From the NCBI RefSeq assembly GCF_038502225.1, contig NC_091378.1:7713535-7777534 (forward strand): a stretch of DNA of 64,000 bases, read 5' to 3'. Source of the DNA: Cherax quadricarinatus. Taxonomy: Eukaryota > Arthropoda > Malacostraca > Decapoda > Parastacidae. The first letter of the stretch is position 1; every line of letters starts with the position of its first letter. A program made the position numbers and the translations under genes. Under the pieces are notes generated by a model that made no database searches, had not been told where the DNA came from, and saw only the letters and a list, made by a program, of their open reading frames with translations. This document shows positions 21,111-30,979 of this stretch, in pieces.

Positions 21111-21114
21111 ACAA

Positions 21115-21232
21115 AATTCATGCTGGAGGCTCGATCATCTGTCTACGTTTCGCCCACACAGTGGGCTGTATCAAGATACAGTATGTGGACGAAACGTAGT
21201 CAATAAAGACTCGCATTATACTGCATTTACAT
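21115..21232. mobile_element. inverted ribozyme-type ends, PLE 5970-7770 family
   Basis: A minus motif (gtctacgtttcgcccacacagtg region, 21141-21175) and a degenerate plus motif (gtggacgaaacgtagtc, 21176-21215) lie back to back. The closing 'attatactgcat' is also seen at 7744-7755. Confidence 0.6.
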
Positions 21233-21544
21233 CTATTTTTTTTTATCGTGTCGCTATTTTGCATCATTTATCTCCATCTGTTCGCGAAGAGAAGTTTGGT
21301 ATCTCATCACACTGTCTGTTAGAGACAAGCAGCTCAAAGCATCTGAAGACGGAATCAAAGTTAATATTTTTTTAAAAGTTCTCACATTTTGTGTAAATGG
21401 TTGGCTGGTTAATTGGGTTCAAGAGCTATTGACTACACTTAAGTCATTAAGGCTGCTTATTACCATTTCACCAGCAGTCAAGACTACATTAACCCTTAAA
21501 ATAAATATTAAACTCAACTAAGAGTGTATTTACATCTAGAGAGA

Positions 21545-22168
21545 GATACTTCTAGGTATATATAGCTTAAGTGCGTAACTGGGTTCAACCATACAAATCA
21601 AGACTTCACTGAGATATACTTCTAGGTATATATAGCTTAAGTGCGTAACTGGGTTCAACCATACAAATCAAGATTTCACTGAGATATACTTCTAGGTATA
21701 TATAGCCTAAGTGCGTAACTGGGTTCAACCATACAAATCAAGACTTCACTGAGATATACTTCTAGGTATATATAGCTTAAGTGCGTAACTGGGTTCAACC
21801 ATACAAATCAAGACTTTACTGAGATATACTTCTAGGTATATATAGCTTAAGTGCGTAACTGGGTTCAACCATACAAATCAAGACTTTACTGAGATATACT
21901 TCTAGGTATATATAGCTTAAGTGCGTAACTGGGTTCAACCATACAAATCAAGACTTCACTGAGATATACTTCTAGGTATATATAGCTTAAGTGCGTAACT
22001 GGGTTCAACCATACAAATCAAGACTTTACTGAGATATACTTCTAGGTATATATAGCTTAAGTGCGTAACTGGGTTCAACCATACAAATCAAGATTTCACC
22101 GAGATATACTTCTAGGTATATATAGCTTAAGTGCGTAACTGGGTTCAACCATACAAATCAAGACTTCC
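21545..22168 (+). repeat. exact 70-bp tandem repeat, nine copies
   Basis: The marker 'tctaggtata' recurs every 70 bp from 21551 to 22111. Units differ only at one to three sites (agacttcact / agatttcact / agactttact). There are no unit spacers. Confidence 0.95.
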
Positions 22169-22337
22169 AAGTTGATGTAAAGGACGAGAAAATTTCATTC
22201 ATTCTCCATAAACAATAACACGGAAGATTGAAATACAAGCTCTACGAATCACGTATAAAATCCCTGAATCAATACGTCTGTGAAAATAGGTCTCTGTTTT
22301 GATAAATTAGACACATGTGCAACTCTTGGGTATCTTT

Positions 22338-22384
22338 ATTAAGGAAACGTTTCGCTACACAGTGGCTTCATCAGTCCATACACA
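22338..22384 (-). ncRNA. hammerhead-like motif (family A)
   Basis: Perfect CTGATGA, extra A, GCCAC-TGT-GTAGC, GAAACGTTTCC, with flank GGA for pairing with TCC. One stem II pair is lost. Confidence 0.6.
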
Positions 22385-22495
22385 GGAGAAGCTTGAAGAA
22401 TATGCGGAGAATGAGGTAATCAGTCCCTCAACCTTGAGTCGATGTGGTCAGTCCATCAATCTTGAGTAGAATACGGCATGTGAACGGAGAAGCAG

Positions 22496-22503
22496 CTTAT
22501 AAA
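22496..22503 (-). promoter_or_regulatory. TATA-like box (TTTATAAG)
   Basis: It lies on the minus strand about 115 bp upstream of the left motif, in the same place as in sister elements. Confidence 0.35.
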
Positions 22504-22761
22504 CCGTAGGTAGGAGAGGTGCAGCAGTCATAGGTGGTGTCACATTTGCCCAATGTGGAAGTAGGTCGTGCCCAAGGGTTAGGCAAGCCAAGAATTCGTA
22601 AGTATTAAGATCCCAAGAAGTTGCAGTGTCTGACAGGATTGTAGATGAATGGTTCACAGAACCATATGCCGTATTCTACTCAAGATTGATGGACTGACCA
22701 CATCGACTCAAGGTTGAGGGACTGATTACCTCATTCTCCGCATATTTTTCAAGCTTCTCCT

Positions 22762-22812
22762 GTGTATGGACTGATGAAGCCACTGTGTGGCGAAACGTTT
22801 CCTTAATAAAGA
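22762..22812 (+). ncRNA. hammerhead-like motif (family A, well formed)
   Basis: CTGATGA, extra A, GCCAC-TGT-GTGGC, GAAAC, GTT, TCC. Stem I is GGA/TCC plus partial further pairing. Stem III is only the self-complementary ACGT, so folding may need two RNA copies. Confidence 0.6.
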
Positions 22813-23189
22813 TACCCAAGAGTTGCACATGTGTCTAATTTATCAACGTGTCGGTTCTGTGAACCATTCATCTACAGGTCTCTGTTTTGAAGAGTCCTTA
22901 TCATGAACCGAACCATTTTCCTCTTTCTTGGAAAAAACGTGATTGCCTATTTATATCAGTTGTATGATCAGATCCCGTTAAAAGTGCGAGATATTCTCGT
23001 GCTGGATACAGCAAGACACAGCAAACTTATCTGTGGAATATCATGCCCTATTCTCTGTGGATAAAAAAAATCAGACCTTGGACCATAAGTGCCGGTTTCC
23101 TAAAATAAATTATATCACAAAAGTGCATTAAAACCTTAAAGAAGACAAATGAGTCACTCAAGAAATGAAACTTAGTAAGTAGTGTCATT

Positions 23190-23345
23190 ATATTAATGGT
23201 ATACAGTACAGTACAGAGTGGGGTATATTGTTGAAACTTATAGCCTTCTTAGCAGGCAAAAGATTTGCTTGCTCAGTAGGCAAATCTCTTTCGACAATAA
23301 AGTTGCCCAAGTGTTGCACATATGTCTTACACATCAGCATATAGT
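23190..23345 (+). mobile_element. degenerate ribozyme-type PLE end
   Basis: 'gacaataaagttgcccaagtgttgcacatatgtctta' follows a decayed core at 23255-23300. It matches the outer part of the family C/A ends. Confidence 0.45.
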
Positions 23346-23514
23346 ACACGAACACAGATTTATTATCAAACAGAACTGACAAAATCAAAAAATGAATAGC
23401 AGAGATAAACCCAAATATCACAGCTCTCACAGAAAGGAGATACGAGAAACGAATGCAATATTCCCAGCACTGTATTTTAAAGCTAAAATAAGTGAATTCA
23501 GAAATCATTTCTTG

Positions 23515-23640
23515 TAGTACACGAAAGAATATACCTGAGTACTGGAAATATATAGCCAGAACTGGTCTCGCAGCAATGGATGCAAGTTGGATACATTTAG
23601 ATTTAGGTAGTAGGTTGGTAGACAGCAACCACCCAGGGAA
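23515..23640 (+). pseudogene. CR1-like LINE C-terminal scrap
   Basis: 'ggtctcgcagcaatggatgcaagttgg' matches the segment at 15236-15262. It is too decayed to translate. Confidence 0.45.
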
Positions 23641-26600
23641 GTACTACCGTCCTGCCAGATGACTGTGAAACAAAAACCTGTAACTGTTTTGCATGATGGT
23701 AGGATTGCTGGTTTCTTTTTCTGTCTCATAAACACGCTAAGATAACAGGGATATCTTGCTACTCCTACTTACACTTTGGTCACACTTCACAGACACGCAC
23801 ATGCATATATATATATACATACATCTAGGTTTTCTCCTTTTTCTAAATAGCTCTTGTTCTTTTTTATTTCTTCTATTGTCCATGGGGAAGTGGAAAAGAA
23901 TCTTTCCTCCGTAAGCCATGCGTGTCGTATGAGGCGACTAAAATGCCGGGAGCAATGGGCTAGTAACCCCTTCTCCTGTATACAATTACTAAAAAAGAGA
24001 AGAAGAAAAACTTTATAAAACTGGGTTGCTTAAATGTGCGTGGATGTAGTGCGGATGACAAGAAACAGATGATTGCTGATGTTATGAATGAAAAGAAGTT
24101 GGATGTCCTGGCCCTAAGCGAAACAAAGCTGAAGGGGGTAGGAGAGTTTCAGTGGGGGGAAATAAATGGGATTAAATCTGGAGTATCTGAGAGAGTTAGA
24201 GCAAAGGAAGGGGTAGCAGTAATGTTAAATGATCAGTTATGGAAGGAGAAAAGAGAATATGAATGTGTAAATTCAAGAATTATGTGGATTAAAGTAAAGG
24301 TTGGATGCGAGAAGTGGGTCATAATAAGCGTGTATGCACCTGGAGAAGAGAGGAATGCAGAGGAGAGAGAGAGATTTTGGGAGATGTTAAGTGAATGTAT
24401 AGGAGCCTTTGAACCAAGTGAGAGAGTAATTGTGGTAGGGGACTTGAATGCTAAAGTAGGAGAAACTTTTAGAGAGGGTGTGGTAGGTAAGTTTGGGGTG
24501 CCAGGTGTAAATGATAATGGGAGCCCTTTGATTGAACTTTGTATAGAAAGGGGTTTAGTTATAGGTAATACATATTTTAAGAAAAAGAGGATAAATAAGT
24601 ATACACGATATGATGTAGGGCGAAATGACAGTAGTTTGTTGGATTATGTATTGGTAGATAAAAGACTGTTGAGTAGACTTCAGGATGTACATGTTTATAG
24701 AGGGGCCACAGATATATCAGATCACTTTCTAGTTGTAGCTACACTGAGAGTAAAAGGTAGATGGGATACAAGGAGAATAGAAGCATCAGGGAAGAGAGAG
24801 GTGAAGGTTTATAAACTAAAAGAGGAGGCAGTTAGGGTAAGATATAAACAGCTATTGGAGGATAGATGGGCTAATGAGAGCATAGGCAATGGGGTCGAAG
24901 AGGTATGGGGTAGGTTTAAAAATGTAGTGTTAGAGTGTTCAGCAGAAGTTTGTGGTTACAGGAAAGTGGGTGCAGGAGGGAAGAGGAGCGATTGGTGGAA
25001 TGATGATGTAAAGAGAGTAGTAAGGGAGAAAAAGTTAGCATATGAGAAGTTTTTACAAAGTAGAAGTGATGCAAGGAGGGAAGAGTATATGGAGAAAAAG
25101 AGAGAAGTTAAGAGAGTGGTGAAGCAATGTAAAAAGAGAGCAAATGAGAGAGTGGGTGAGATGTTATCAACAAATTTTGTTGAAAATAAGAAAAAGTTTT
25201 GGAGTGAGATTAACAAGTTAAGAAAGCCTAGAGAACAAATGGATTTGTCAGTTAAAAATAGGAGAGGAGAGTTATTAAATGGAGAGTTAGAGGTATTGGG
25301 AAGATGGAAGGAATATTTTGAGGAATTGTTAAATGTTGATGAAGATAGGGAAGCTGTGATTTCGTGTATAGGGCAAGGAGGAATAACATCTTGTAGGAGT
25401 GAGGAAGAGCCAGTTGTGAGTGTGGGGGAAGTTCGTGAGGCAGTAGGTAAAATGAAAGGGGGTAAGGCAGCCGGGATTGATGGGATAAAGATAGAAATGT
25501 TAAAAGCAGGTGGGGATATAGTTTTGGAGTGGTTGGTGCAATTATTTAATAAATGTATGGAAGAGGGTAAGGTACCTAGGGATTGGCAGAGAGCATGCAT
25601 AGTTCCTTTGTATAAAGGCAAAGGGGATAAAAGAGAGTGCAAAAATTATAGGGGGATAAGTCTGTTGAGTGTACCTGGTAAAGTGTATGGTAGAGTTATA
25701 ATTGAAAGAATTAAGAGTAAGACGGAGAATAGGATAGCAGATGAACAAGGAGGCTTTAGGAAAGGTAGGGGGTGTGTGGACCAGGTGTTTACAGTGAAAC
25801 ATATAAGTGAACAGTATTTAGATAAGGCTAAAGAGGTCTTTGTGGCATTTATGGATTTGGAAAAGGCGTATGACAGGGTGGATAGGGGGGCAATGTGGCA
25901 GATGTTGCAAGTGTATGGTGTAGGAGGTAGGTTACTGAAAGCAGTGAAGAGTTTTTACGAGGATAGTGAGGCTCAAGTTAGAGTATGTAGGAAAGAGGGA
26001 AATTTTTTCCCAGTAAAAGTAGGCCTTAGACAAGGATGTGTGATGTCACCGTGGTTGTTTAATATATTTATAGATGGGGTTGTAAGAGAAGTAAATGCGA
26101 GGGTCTTGGCAAGAGGCGTGGAGTTAAAAGATAAAGAATCACACACAAAGTGGGAGTTGTCACAGCTGCTCTTTGCTGATGACACTGTGCTCTTGGGAGA
26201 TTCTGAAGAGAAGTTGCAGAGATTGGTGGATGAATTTGGTAGGGTGTGCAAAAGAAGAAAATTAAAGGTGAATACAGGAAAGAGTAAGGTTATGAGGATA
26301 ACAAAAAGATTAGGTGATGAAAGATTGAATATCAGATTGGAGGGAGAGAGTATGGAGGAGGTGAACGTATTCAGATATTTGGGAGTGGACGTGTCAGCGG
26401 ATGGGTCTATGAAAGATGAGGTGAATCATAGAATTGATGAGGGAAAAAGAGTGAGTGGTGCACTTAGGAGTCTGTGGAGACAAAGAACTTTGTCCTTGGA
26501 GGCAAAGAGGGGAATGTATGAGAGTATAGTTTTACCAACGCTCTTATATGGGTGTGAAGCATGGGTGATGAATGTTGCAGCGAGGAGAAGGCTGGAGGCA

Positions 26601-27195
26601 GTGGAGATGTCATGTCTGAGGGCAATGTGTGGTGTGAATATAATGCAGAGAATTCGTAGTTTGGAAGTTAGGAGGAGGTGCGGGATTACCAAAACTGTTG
26701 TCCAGAGGGCTGAGGAAGGGTTGTTGAGGTGGTTCGGACATGTAGAGAGAATGGAGCGAAACAGAATGACTTCAAGAGTGTATCAGTCTGTAGTGGAAGG
26801 AAGGCGGGGTAGGGGTCGGCCTAGGAAGGGTTGGAGGGAGGGGGTAAAGGAGGTTTTGTGTGCGAGGGGCTTGGACTTCCAGCAGGCATGCGTGAGCGTG
26901 TTTGATAGGAGTGAATGGAGACAAATGGTTTTTAATACTTGACGTGCTGTTGGAGTGTGAGCAAAGTAACATTTATGAAGGGATTCAGGGAAACCGGCAG
27001 GCCGGACTTGAGTCCTGGAGATGGGAAGTACAGTGCCTGCACTCTGAAGGAGGGGTGTTAATGTTGCAGTTTAAAAACTGTAGTGTAAAGCACCCTTCTG
27101 GCAAGACAGTGATGGAGTGAATGATGGTGAAAGTTTTTCTTTTTCGGGCCACCCTGCCTTGGTGGGAATCGGCCGGTGTGATAATAAAATAAAAT
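23641..27195 (+). mobile_element. near full-length RTE-type LINE
   Basis: The 5' region (23641-23966) precedes a single long ORF. It includes 'gtaggattgctgg' and a segment ending 'aaatgccgggagcaatggg'. The 3' UTR (26943-27180) has blocks 'gggaagtacagtgcctgc', 'ggcaagacagtgatg' and 'ccaccctgccttggtggg'. The tail is 'gataataaaataaaa'. The exact 5' boundary is not marked by a clear TSD. Confidence 0.8.
23967..26942 (+). CDS. RTE-type LINE ORF: APE endonuclease and reverse transcriptase
   Basis: The protein from codon 24036 has 968 residues with no internal stop. The endonuclease comes first: LSETKL (Glu at residue 29), SVYAPG, GDLNAKVG, LDYVLVD and SDHFLV at about 228. RT follows: GIDGIKIEML, YRGISLLSVPGK, QGGFRKGRGC, FMDLEKAYDRVDR (about 606), GLRQGCVMSPWLFNIFIDG and FADDTVLLG (DD at 715-716). 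The C-terminus has LLRWFGHVERM and GRGRPRKGW, typical of RTE relatives. 24036 is a GTG inside the conserved LNVRG motif, so it is not the true start. The frame is open from 23967 (after TAA at 23964-23966), but no ATG lies between there and residue 12. The real initiation is unknown. The protein nicks target DNA and copies its RNA in the nucleus. Confidence 0.9.
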   Translation, partial: PLLLYTITKKEKKKNFIKLGCLNVRGCSADDKKQMIADVMNEKKLDVLALSETKLKGVGEFQWGEINGIKSGVSERVRAKEGVAVMLNDQLWKEKREYECVNSRIMWIKVKVGCEKWVIISVYAPGEERNAEERERFWEMLSECIGAFEPSERVIVVGDLNAKVGETFREGVVGKFGVPGVNDNGSPLIELCIERGLVIGNTYFKKKRINKYTRYDVGRNDSSLLDYVLVDKRLLSRLQDVHVYRGATDISDHFLVVATLRVKGRWDTRRIEASGKREVKVYKLKEEAVRVRYKQLLEDRWANESIGNGVEEVWGRFKNVVLECSAEVCGYRKVGAGGKRSDWWNDDVKRVVREKKLAYEKFLQSRSDARREEYMEKKREVKRVVKQCKKRANERVGEMLSTNFVENKKKFWSEINKLRKPREQMDLSVKNRRGELLNGELEVLGRWKEYFEELLNVDEDREAVISCIGQGGITSCRSEEEPVVSVGEVREAVGKMKGGKAAGIDGIKIEMLKAGGDIVLEWLVQLFNKCMEEGKVPRDWQRACIVPLYKGKGDKRECKNYRGISLLSVPGKVYGRVIIERIKSKTENRIADEQGGFRKGRGCVDQVFTVKHISEQYLDKAKEVFVAFMDLEKAYDRVDRGAMWQMLQVYGVGGRLLKAVKSFYEDSEAQVRVCRKEGNFFPVKVGLRQGCVMSPWLFNIFIDGVVREVNARVLARGVELKDKESHTKWELSQLLFADDTVLLGDSEEKLQRLVDEFGRVCKRRKLKVNTGKSKVMRITKRLGDERLNIRLEGESMEEVNVFRYLGVDVSADGSMKDEVNHRIDEGKRVSGALRSLWRQRTLSLEAKRGMYESIVLPTLLYGCEAWVMNVAARRRLEAVEMSCLRAMCGVNIMQRIRSLEVRRRCGITKTVVQRAEEGLLRWFGHVERMERNRMTSRVYQSVVEGRRGRGRPRKGWREGVKEVLCARGLDFQQACVSVFDRSEWRQMVFNT

Positions 27196-27454
27196 GAGAA
27201 CGAACATATTTAGCAAGAGAGTTGTTGAAGACCGATAAAAAATGCCATGTAGTGACAGTGAAGTGAGAAATATGCATATCATTAAAATAGATTGAACAAA
27301 CACATGAGTGGGAATGATTAGATGTGAGAAGGACCTGTCTAGCATAGGCCAATAGGCCTCCTTCAGACCTATTCTGTTTTCATCTTTATTTCCGATACAA
27401 TAGGTTTCGAAATTTAGTCCAATACGGAGTTGACAAGACAATGAGGCTGAATAT
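27196..27454. other. no gene seen
   Basis: AT-rich. 'taggccaataggcctccttcag' near 27345 is a possible scrap of a family C end. Confidence 0.3.
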
Positions 27455-27645
27455 ATCAAGGCTGAGGGACTGGGGGACTAACTACCCCAAAATTACTTCA
27501 AAACTGACAGACTAATCACATTATTTTTACCTCCTGACTGCTTCTGTTGTCTCCGTATTGAATCACCTCTGTATTCAACTGGAGAAACCTGCTAGACAAG
27601 TAGGCGAAACATTTCGGAAATAGAGTACGAAATGAGTACAAATCT
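27455..27645 (+). mobile_element. degenerate ribozyme-type PLE end, family C
   Basis: 'caaggctgagggactg', 'gtattcaactggagaaacctgc', 'gtaggcgaaacatttcgg' and 'aaatagagta' follow the family order. The core at 27563-27622 is damaged on the 5' side. Confidence 0.5.
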
Positions 27646-27788
27646 TACTGATAACGGCTACCATTATAATAATAACAATATTATACAGATCATACACTTG
27701 TACTCAAACACAGAGTGCAAAAGAACATTACTAGAACAAGTTGAAAGCAAAGCGAACAAAACCATCCTCAATCTAAAGCAACAAGTTG

Positions 27789-27841
27789 CAGAATGAGATA
27801 CTTGTGCAGAATGAGATACTTGTGCAGAATGAGATACTTGT
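27789..27841 (+). repeat. 18-bp tandem repeat, three copies
   Basis: 'cagaatgagatacttgtg' three times without change. Confidence 0.9.
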
Positions 27842-27992
27842 CCCTCAAGGAAGGTTGGAGGGGAAAGGAGGAATGTGTCATGATGTTGCTGAAGACTTTT
27901 CTGGTCCAAGAAACTGAATTTACCATTCGCTTTCCAAACTCAAATGTAATTATCTCACATTCCTCAACCTCTGTATAACCCCACTGAACCAT

Positions 27993-27994
<2 letters not shown>

Positions 27995-28033
<39 letters not shown>

Positions 28034-28075
28034 TAATAATAATAATAATAAATAATAATAATAATAATAAATATT
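27995..28075 (+). repeat. (AAT)n microsatellite
   Basis: An AAT/TAA run with a few phase shifts. Confidence 0.95.
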
Positions 28076-28495
28076 AAATCTTACAATATTAACTAACCCT
28101 GTTGATGTAAGTATCTCTGGAAACATTGCATTAAGCAAGATACAAACTTGAAGACCCTGAAGATCATTTTTAGAAAATATAATACGACATAGGAGAAGCC
28201 ACGAGCTAAGAGTATACTTCATTAAGTCATTAAGCAGAGAAATACACAAGTAGAGCTTCTTTTATTTCTCGTGATAGAGTCTACCCCCACGGAGGATTAG
28301 CTCTAAAAATAAATACTGTACCTGGAAACTTCCTCCCAGAGTCGCCTAAAGATAGATGGGAAAGATGGACTTGCAGTACTTGCCAGGTTTTTCTGTCGAT
28401 GGTAAATATAGCGAAGTGTTGGACAGAAGTTCATTTGTCAGCAGAGTAGATACGACTTTCTAAGACTTGATACTGTAGACGTCTAGCACCACTAA

Positions 28496-28600
28496 CAGCA
28501 ACATTTCTACAACAACTACGACGACTATTACGACTACTACTACTACTACTAATAGTACTGCTACTACTACTACTACTAATAATAATAACAGCAACAACAA
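28496..28600 (+). repeat. (ACT)n-rich trinucleotide tract
   Basis: Imperfect 'actactact', 'acgact' and 'aataat' words. Confidence 0.8.
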
Positions 28601-28778
28601 TAATATAAAGTTTAACTCTAAAATTATAATTAAGTAATAGTTAAAATACTCAAAGCTAATACTGTGTAATTCAAAGCGTTATTACGTTACTACCTCCAAG
28701 CCACTCAGGACCAAAGGGTTTTGTGGTCACAGCGACCGTGTGTGTGTGTGTGCTATCACACACACACACATACACACA

Positions 28779-28785
<7 letters not shown>

Positions 28786-28847
<62 letters not shown>
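28786..28847. repeat. (TA)n microsatellite
   Basis: A TA run next to AC and TG runs on the left (28738-28780) and a family E repeat on the right. Confidence 0.95.
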
Positions 28848-28849
<2 letters not shown>

Positions 28850-28850
<1 letters not shown>

Positions 28851-29046
28851 ATAAGATCACAGTAAACAGGTGACTTCAGAATATGCAAAACAACTACTGT
28901 GAAAGAATAGTGAAATTCCAAGCGATTTCGTGACTTCTCACATTATCAAGGAACTATATAGTTCCTTGATAATGTGAAAATGATAATGTGAGAAGTCACG
29001 AAATCGCTTGGAATTTTACTATTCTTTCATAGTAGCTGTTTTGCAT
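28850..29046. mobile_element. palindromic repeat, family E, between two (TA)n tracts
   Basis: Left arm 'atgcaaaacaactactgtga' to 'ttatcaaggaac'; right arm 'gttccttgataatgtg' to 'agtagctgttttgcat'. The right arm has an extra 'tgataatgtg' copy. The motif on the minus strand at 28913-28953 reads GTTCC, TTGATAA, TGTGA...TCAC, GAAATCGCTT, GGAA. Confidence 0.7.
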
Positions 29047-29065
29047 ATATATATATATATATATA

Positions 29066-29157
<92 letters not shown>
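29047..29157. repeat. (TA)n microsatellite
   Basis: A TA run with a few AAA interruptions on the left. Confidence 0.95.
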
Positions 29158-29158
<1 letters not shown>

Positions 29159-29159
29159 C

Positions 29160-30103
29160 ATCCAGAGAGCTTGTAGCAGCGATTCTCCCTGAACATCTTA
29201 GGGACAAGATTGGAGTCCAGGACCAAAAATTCATTGACGGAGCAATGATCTGGGATAATCTAACGGGCTCTGAAACCAGACCTGCTCCCCCCAACAACTA
29301 CAAACAATCGCACTGGGATGGTCCAATAGTGGAAAATATTGCCTCAACGTGCTTCAGAGTGTGTCAGGGAAGGATAGAGCCCGCCTCCTGGCAGTGAGAG
29401 CCCCTCATGCTGGGGACTTTCTGTTGGCTGTTCCCAACTCCAGCCTTGGCACACGTCTCGACCCACAGACCATCCGCATCGGTGTTGCCCTTCGACTTGC
29501 CGCCCCTATTCTCGCCGAACACAGGTGTATTTGTGGCAGTGAAGCAGCAGACCGATTCGGGTACCATGGTCTTGTGTGCCGTAAATCCGAGGGAAAGATT
29601 GCAAGACATGAGGTTAATAACATTATCAAGAGGAGCCTCACAACAGCTGGATGCCCAGCAGTAAGGGAGCCACCCCAACTATGCAGATCTGATGGCAGCC
29701 AGAAGCGTCCAGATGGTATCACCCTTCAAGCCTGGACAGATGGGAAGCAGGTGGTGTGGGACTATACATGTGCATCTACCTTGGCTGATACCTATCTCCA
29801 ATACACCAGGGAGGAAGGAGGGGCAGCTGCCAGCTTCAGGGAGTCCCAAAAGTCTAGAAAATATGGAGAACTTGCCCATCATTATATGTTTGTTCCCATA
29901 GGCTCAGAGACCTTTGGCTCATGGGGAAAAAGTGCATCTAAATTCCTTAAGGAGCTGGGAAAAAGACTCATCAGGGTAACTAGGGATCCCAGGGCAGCTA
30001 GTTTTCTGTTCCAGCGGCTCAGTGCGGCTGTTCGAAAGGGTAATGCCTGCTGTATTTTGGGCACACGCTCCAGCTCTGAGGAGCTGGATGAGATTTTCTA
30101 ATA
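29160..30103 (+). pseudogene. retroelement C-terminal zinc-knuckle and RLE-like domain
   Basis: The first frame ([22 protein letters not shown]...WDGPIV) breaks near 29350. The second runs to a stop at 30101-30103: [29 protein letters not shown], then CICG...HGLVC (a CX2C...HX4C zinc knuckle) with RHEVNNIIKR. RPDGITLQ...QVVWDYTC follows, with the PD and D positions of a restriction-like endonuclease. This order is that of the C-terminus of RLE-type non-LTR elements. The RT core is missing. The clade is uncertain. Confidence 0.55.
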
Positions 30104-30256
30104 TATTTTAGATTTGTTTACAATAATTTAATACTAAACAAGCACAGTGAAATAACAACATGTACCGTATATGCCACCTTTATATCAACAATGTATCTCT
30201 TAAATCTTCTGTACCATATTATGTAATAAAATATTCCTATTAGTAAAAAAAAAATA
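30104..30256 (+). mobile_element. 3' UTR and poly(A) of the RLE-type element
   Basis: It holds AATAAA at 30225 and an A run at about 30246-30256. Its first 55 bp are an exact inverted copy of MITE-internal sequence at 30608-30662. Confidence 0.5.
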
Positions 30257-30392
30257 TGAAAAGATGGGGTGGTAGGGGAAGTGGAATATTCAAACGGCTT
30301 TAGGAAGAAATCTAAATATTCTTCCATGAAGCCTTTTTATCCACTTCTCCGAGGCTGTGGGTCCCACAATTTACACCAGAGGTGGACCCCAT

Positions 30393-30394
<2 letters not shown>

Positions 30395-30475
<81 letters not shown>
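30395..30475. repeat. (TA)n microsatellite
   Basis: A pure TA run ending at the MITE terminus. Confidence 0.95.
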
Positions 30476-30478
<3 letters not shown>

Positions 30479-30864
30479 GTCGTGCCGAATAGGCAGAACT
30501 TGCGATCTTGGCTTAAATAGCAACGCTCATCTTGCCATATAGGACAAGTGAAAATTTGTATATGCAATAATGTCGCCAAAATCATTCTGAACCTAACGAA
30601 AAAAATATATTTCACTGTGCTTGTTTAGTATTAAATTATTGTAAACAAATCTAAAATATATTTAGTTGGGTTAGGCTAAATTAAATTGATCTTGTTATAA
30701 TAAGGCTAGGTAAGTTTTTTAAGATTTTTTTGATGCAAAATTAAAATTTTTTACATTAACATTAATGAAAAAAATTATATCTTCAAACGTATAAGAGAAA
30801 ATTTTAGAAAGGACTTAATTTTAAACGAGTTCTTGCTAATTGACCAGTTTTATATATTCGGCAC

Positions 30865-30868
<4 letters not shown>
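30476..30868. mobile_element. MITE in (TA)n, inverted termini TGTCGTGCCGAATA
   Basis: The left end reads tgtcgtgccgaatagg. The right end is the inverse, 'tattcggcacgaca'. Both ends abut TA repeats, as expected if insertion targets TA. The inside has no frame. A shorter relative is at 49201-49380. Confidence 0.7.
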
Positions 30869-30933
<65 letters not shown>

Positions 30934-30935
30934 CT

Positions 30936-30975
<40 letters not shown>
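30869..30975. repeat. (TA)n then (TG)n compound microsatellite
   Basis: TA to 30925, then TG to 30975. An RTE fragment starts immediately after. Confidence 0.95.

Positions 30976-30979
<4 letters not shown>

Larger units (their letters stand above)
22288..22890. mobile_element. palindromic ribozyme element, family A, 15-bp TSD
   Basis: The flanks aggtctctgttttga at 22288-22302 and 22876-22890 are identical. Arms 22303-22480 and 22665-22850 are about 98% identical inverted copies, each ending in a family A motif. The centre holds 'ggaagtaggtc' and a TATA-like box on the minus strand. The right end has a tail whose inverse also occurs at the inner edge of the right arm. It is non-coding and the best-preserved example of the group. 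Confidence 0.85.

Noticed and set aside
21545..22168. CRISPR-like array
   Set aside because: Units are contiguous 70-mers without spacers, in a eukaryotic context.
24956..26972. Minus-strand frames of 66-228 residues across the RTE ORF
   Set aside because: They are antisense shadows of the RTE coding sequence with no independent motif.
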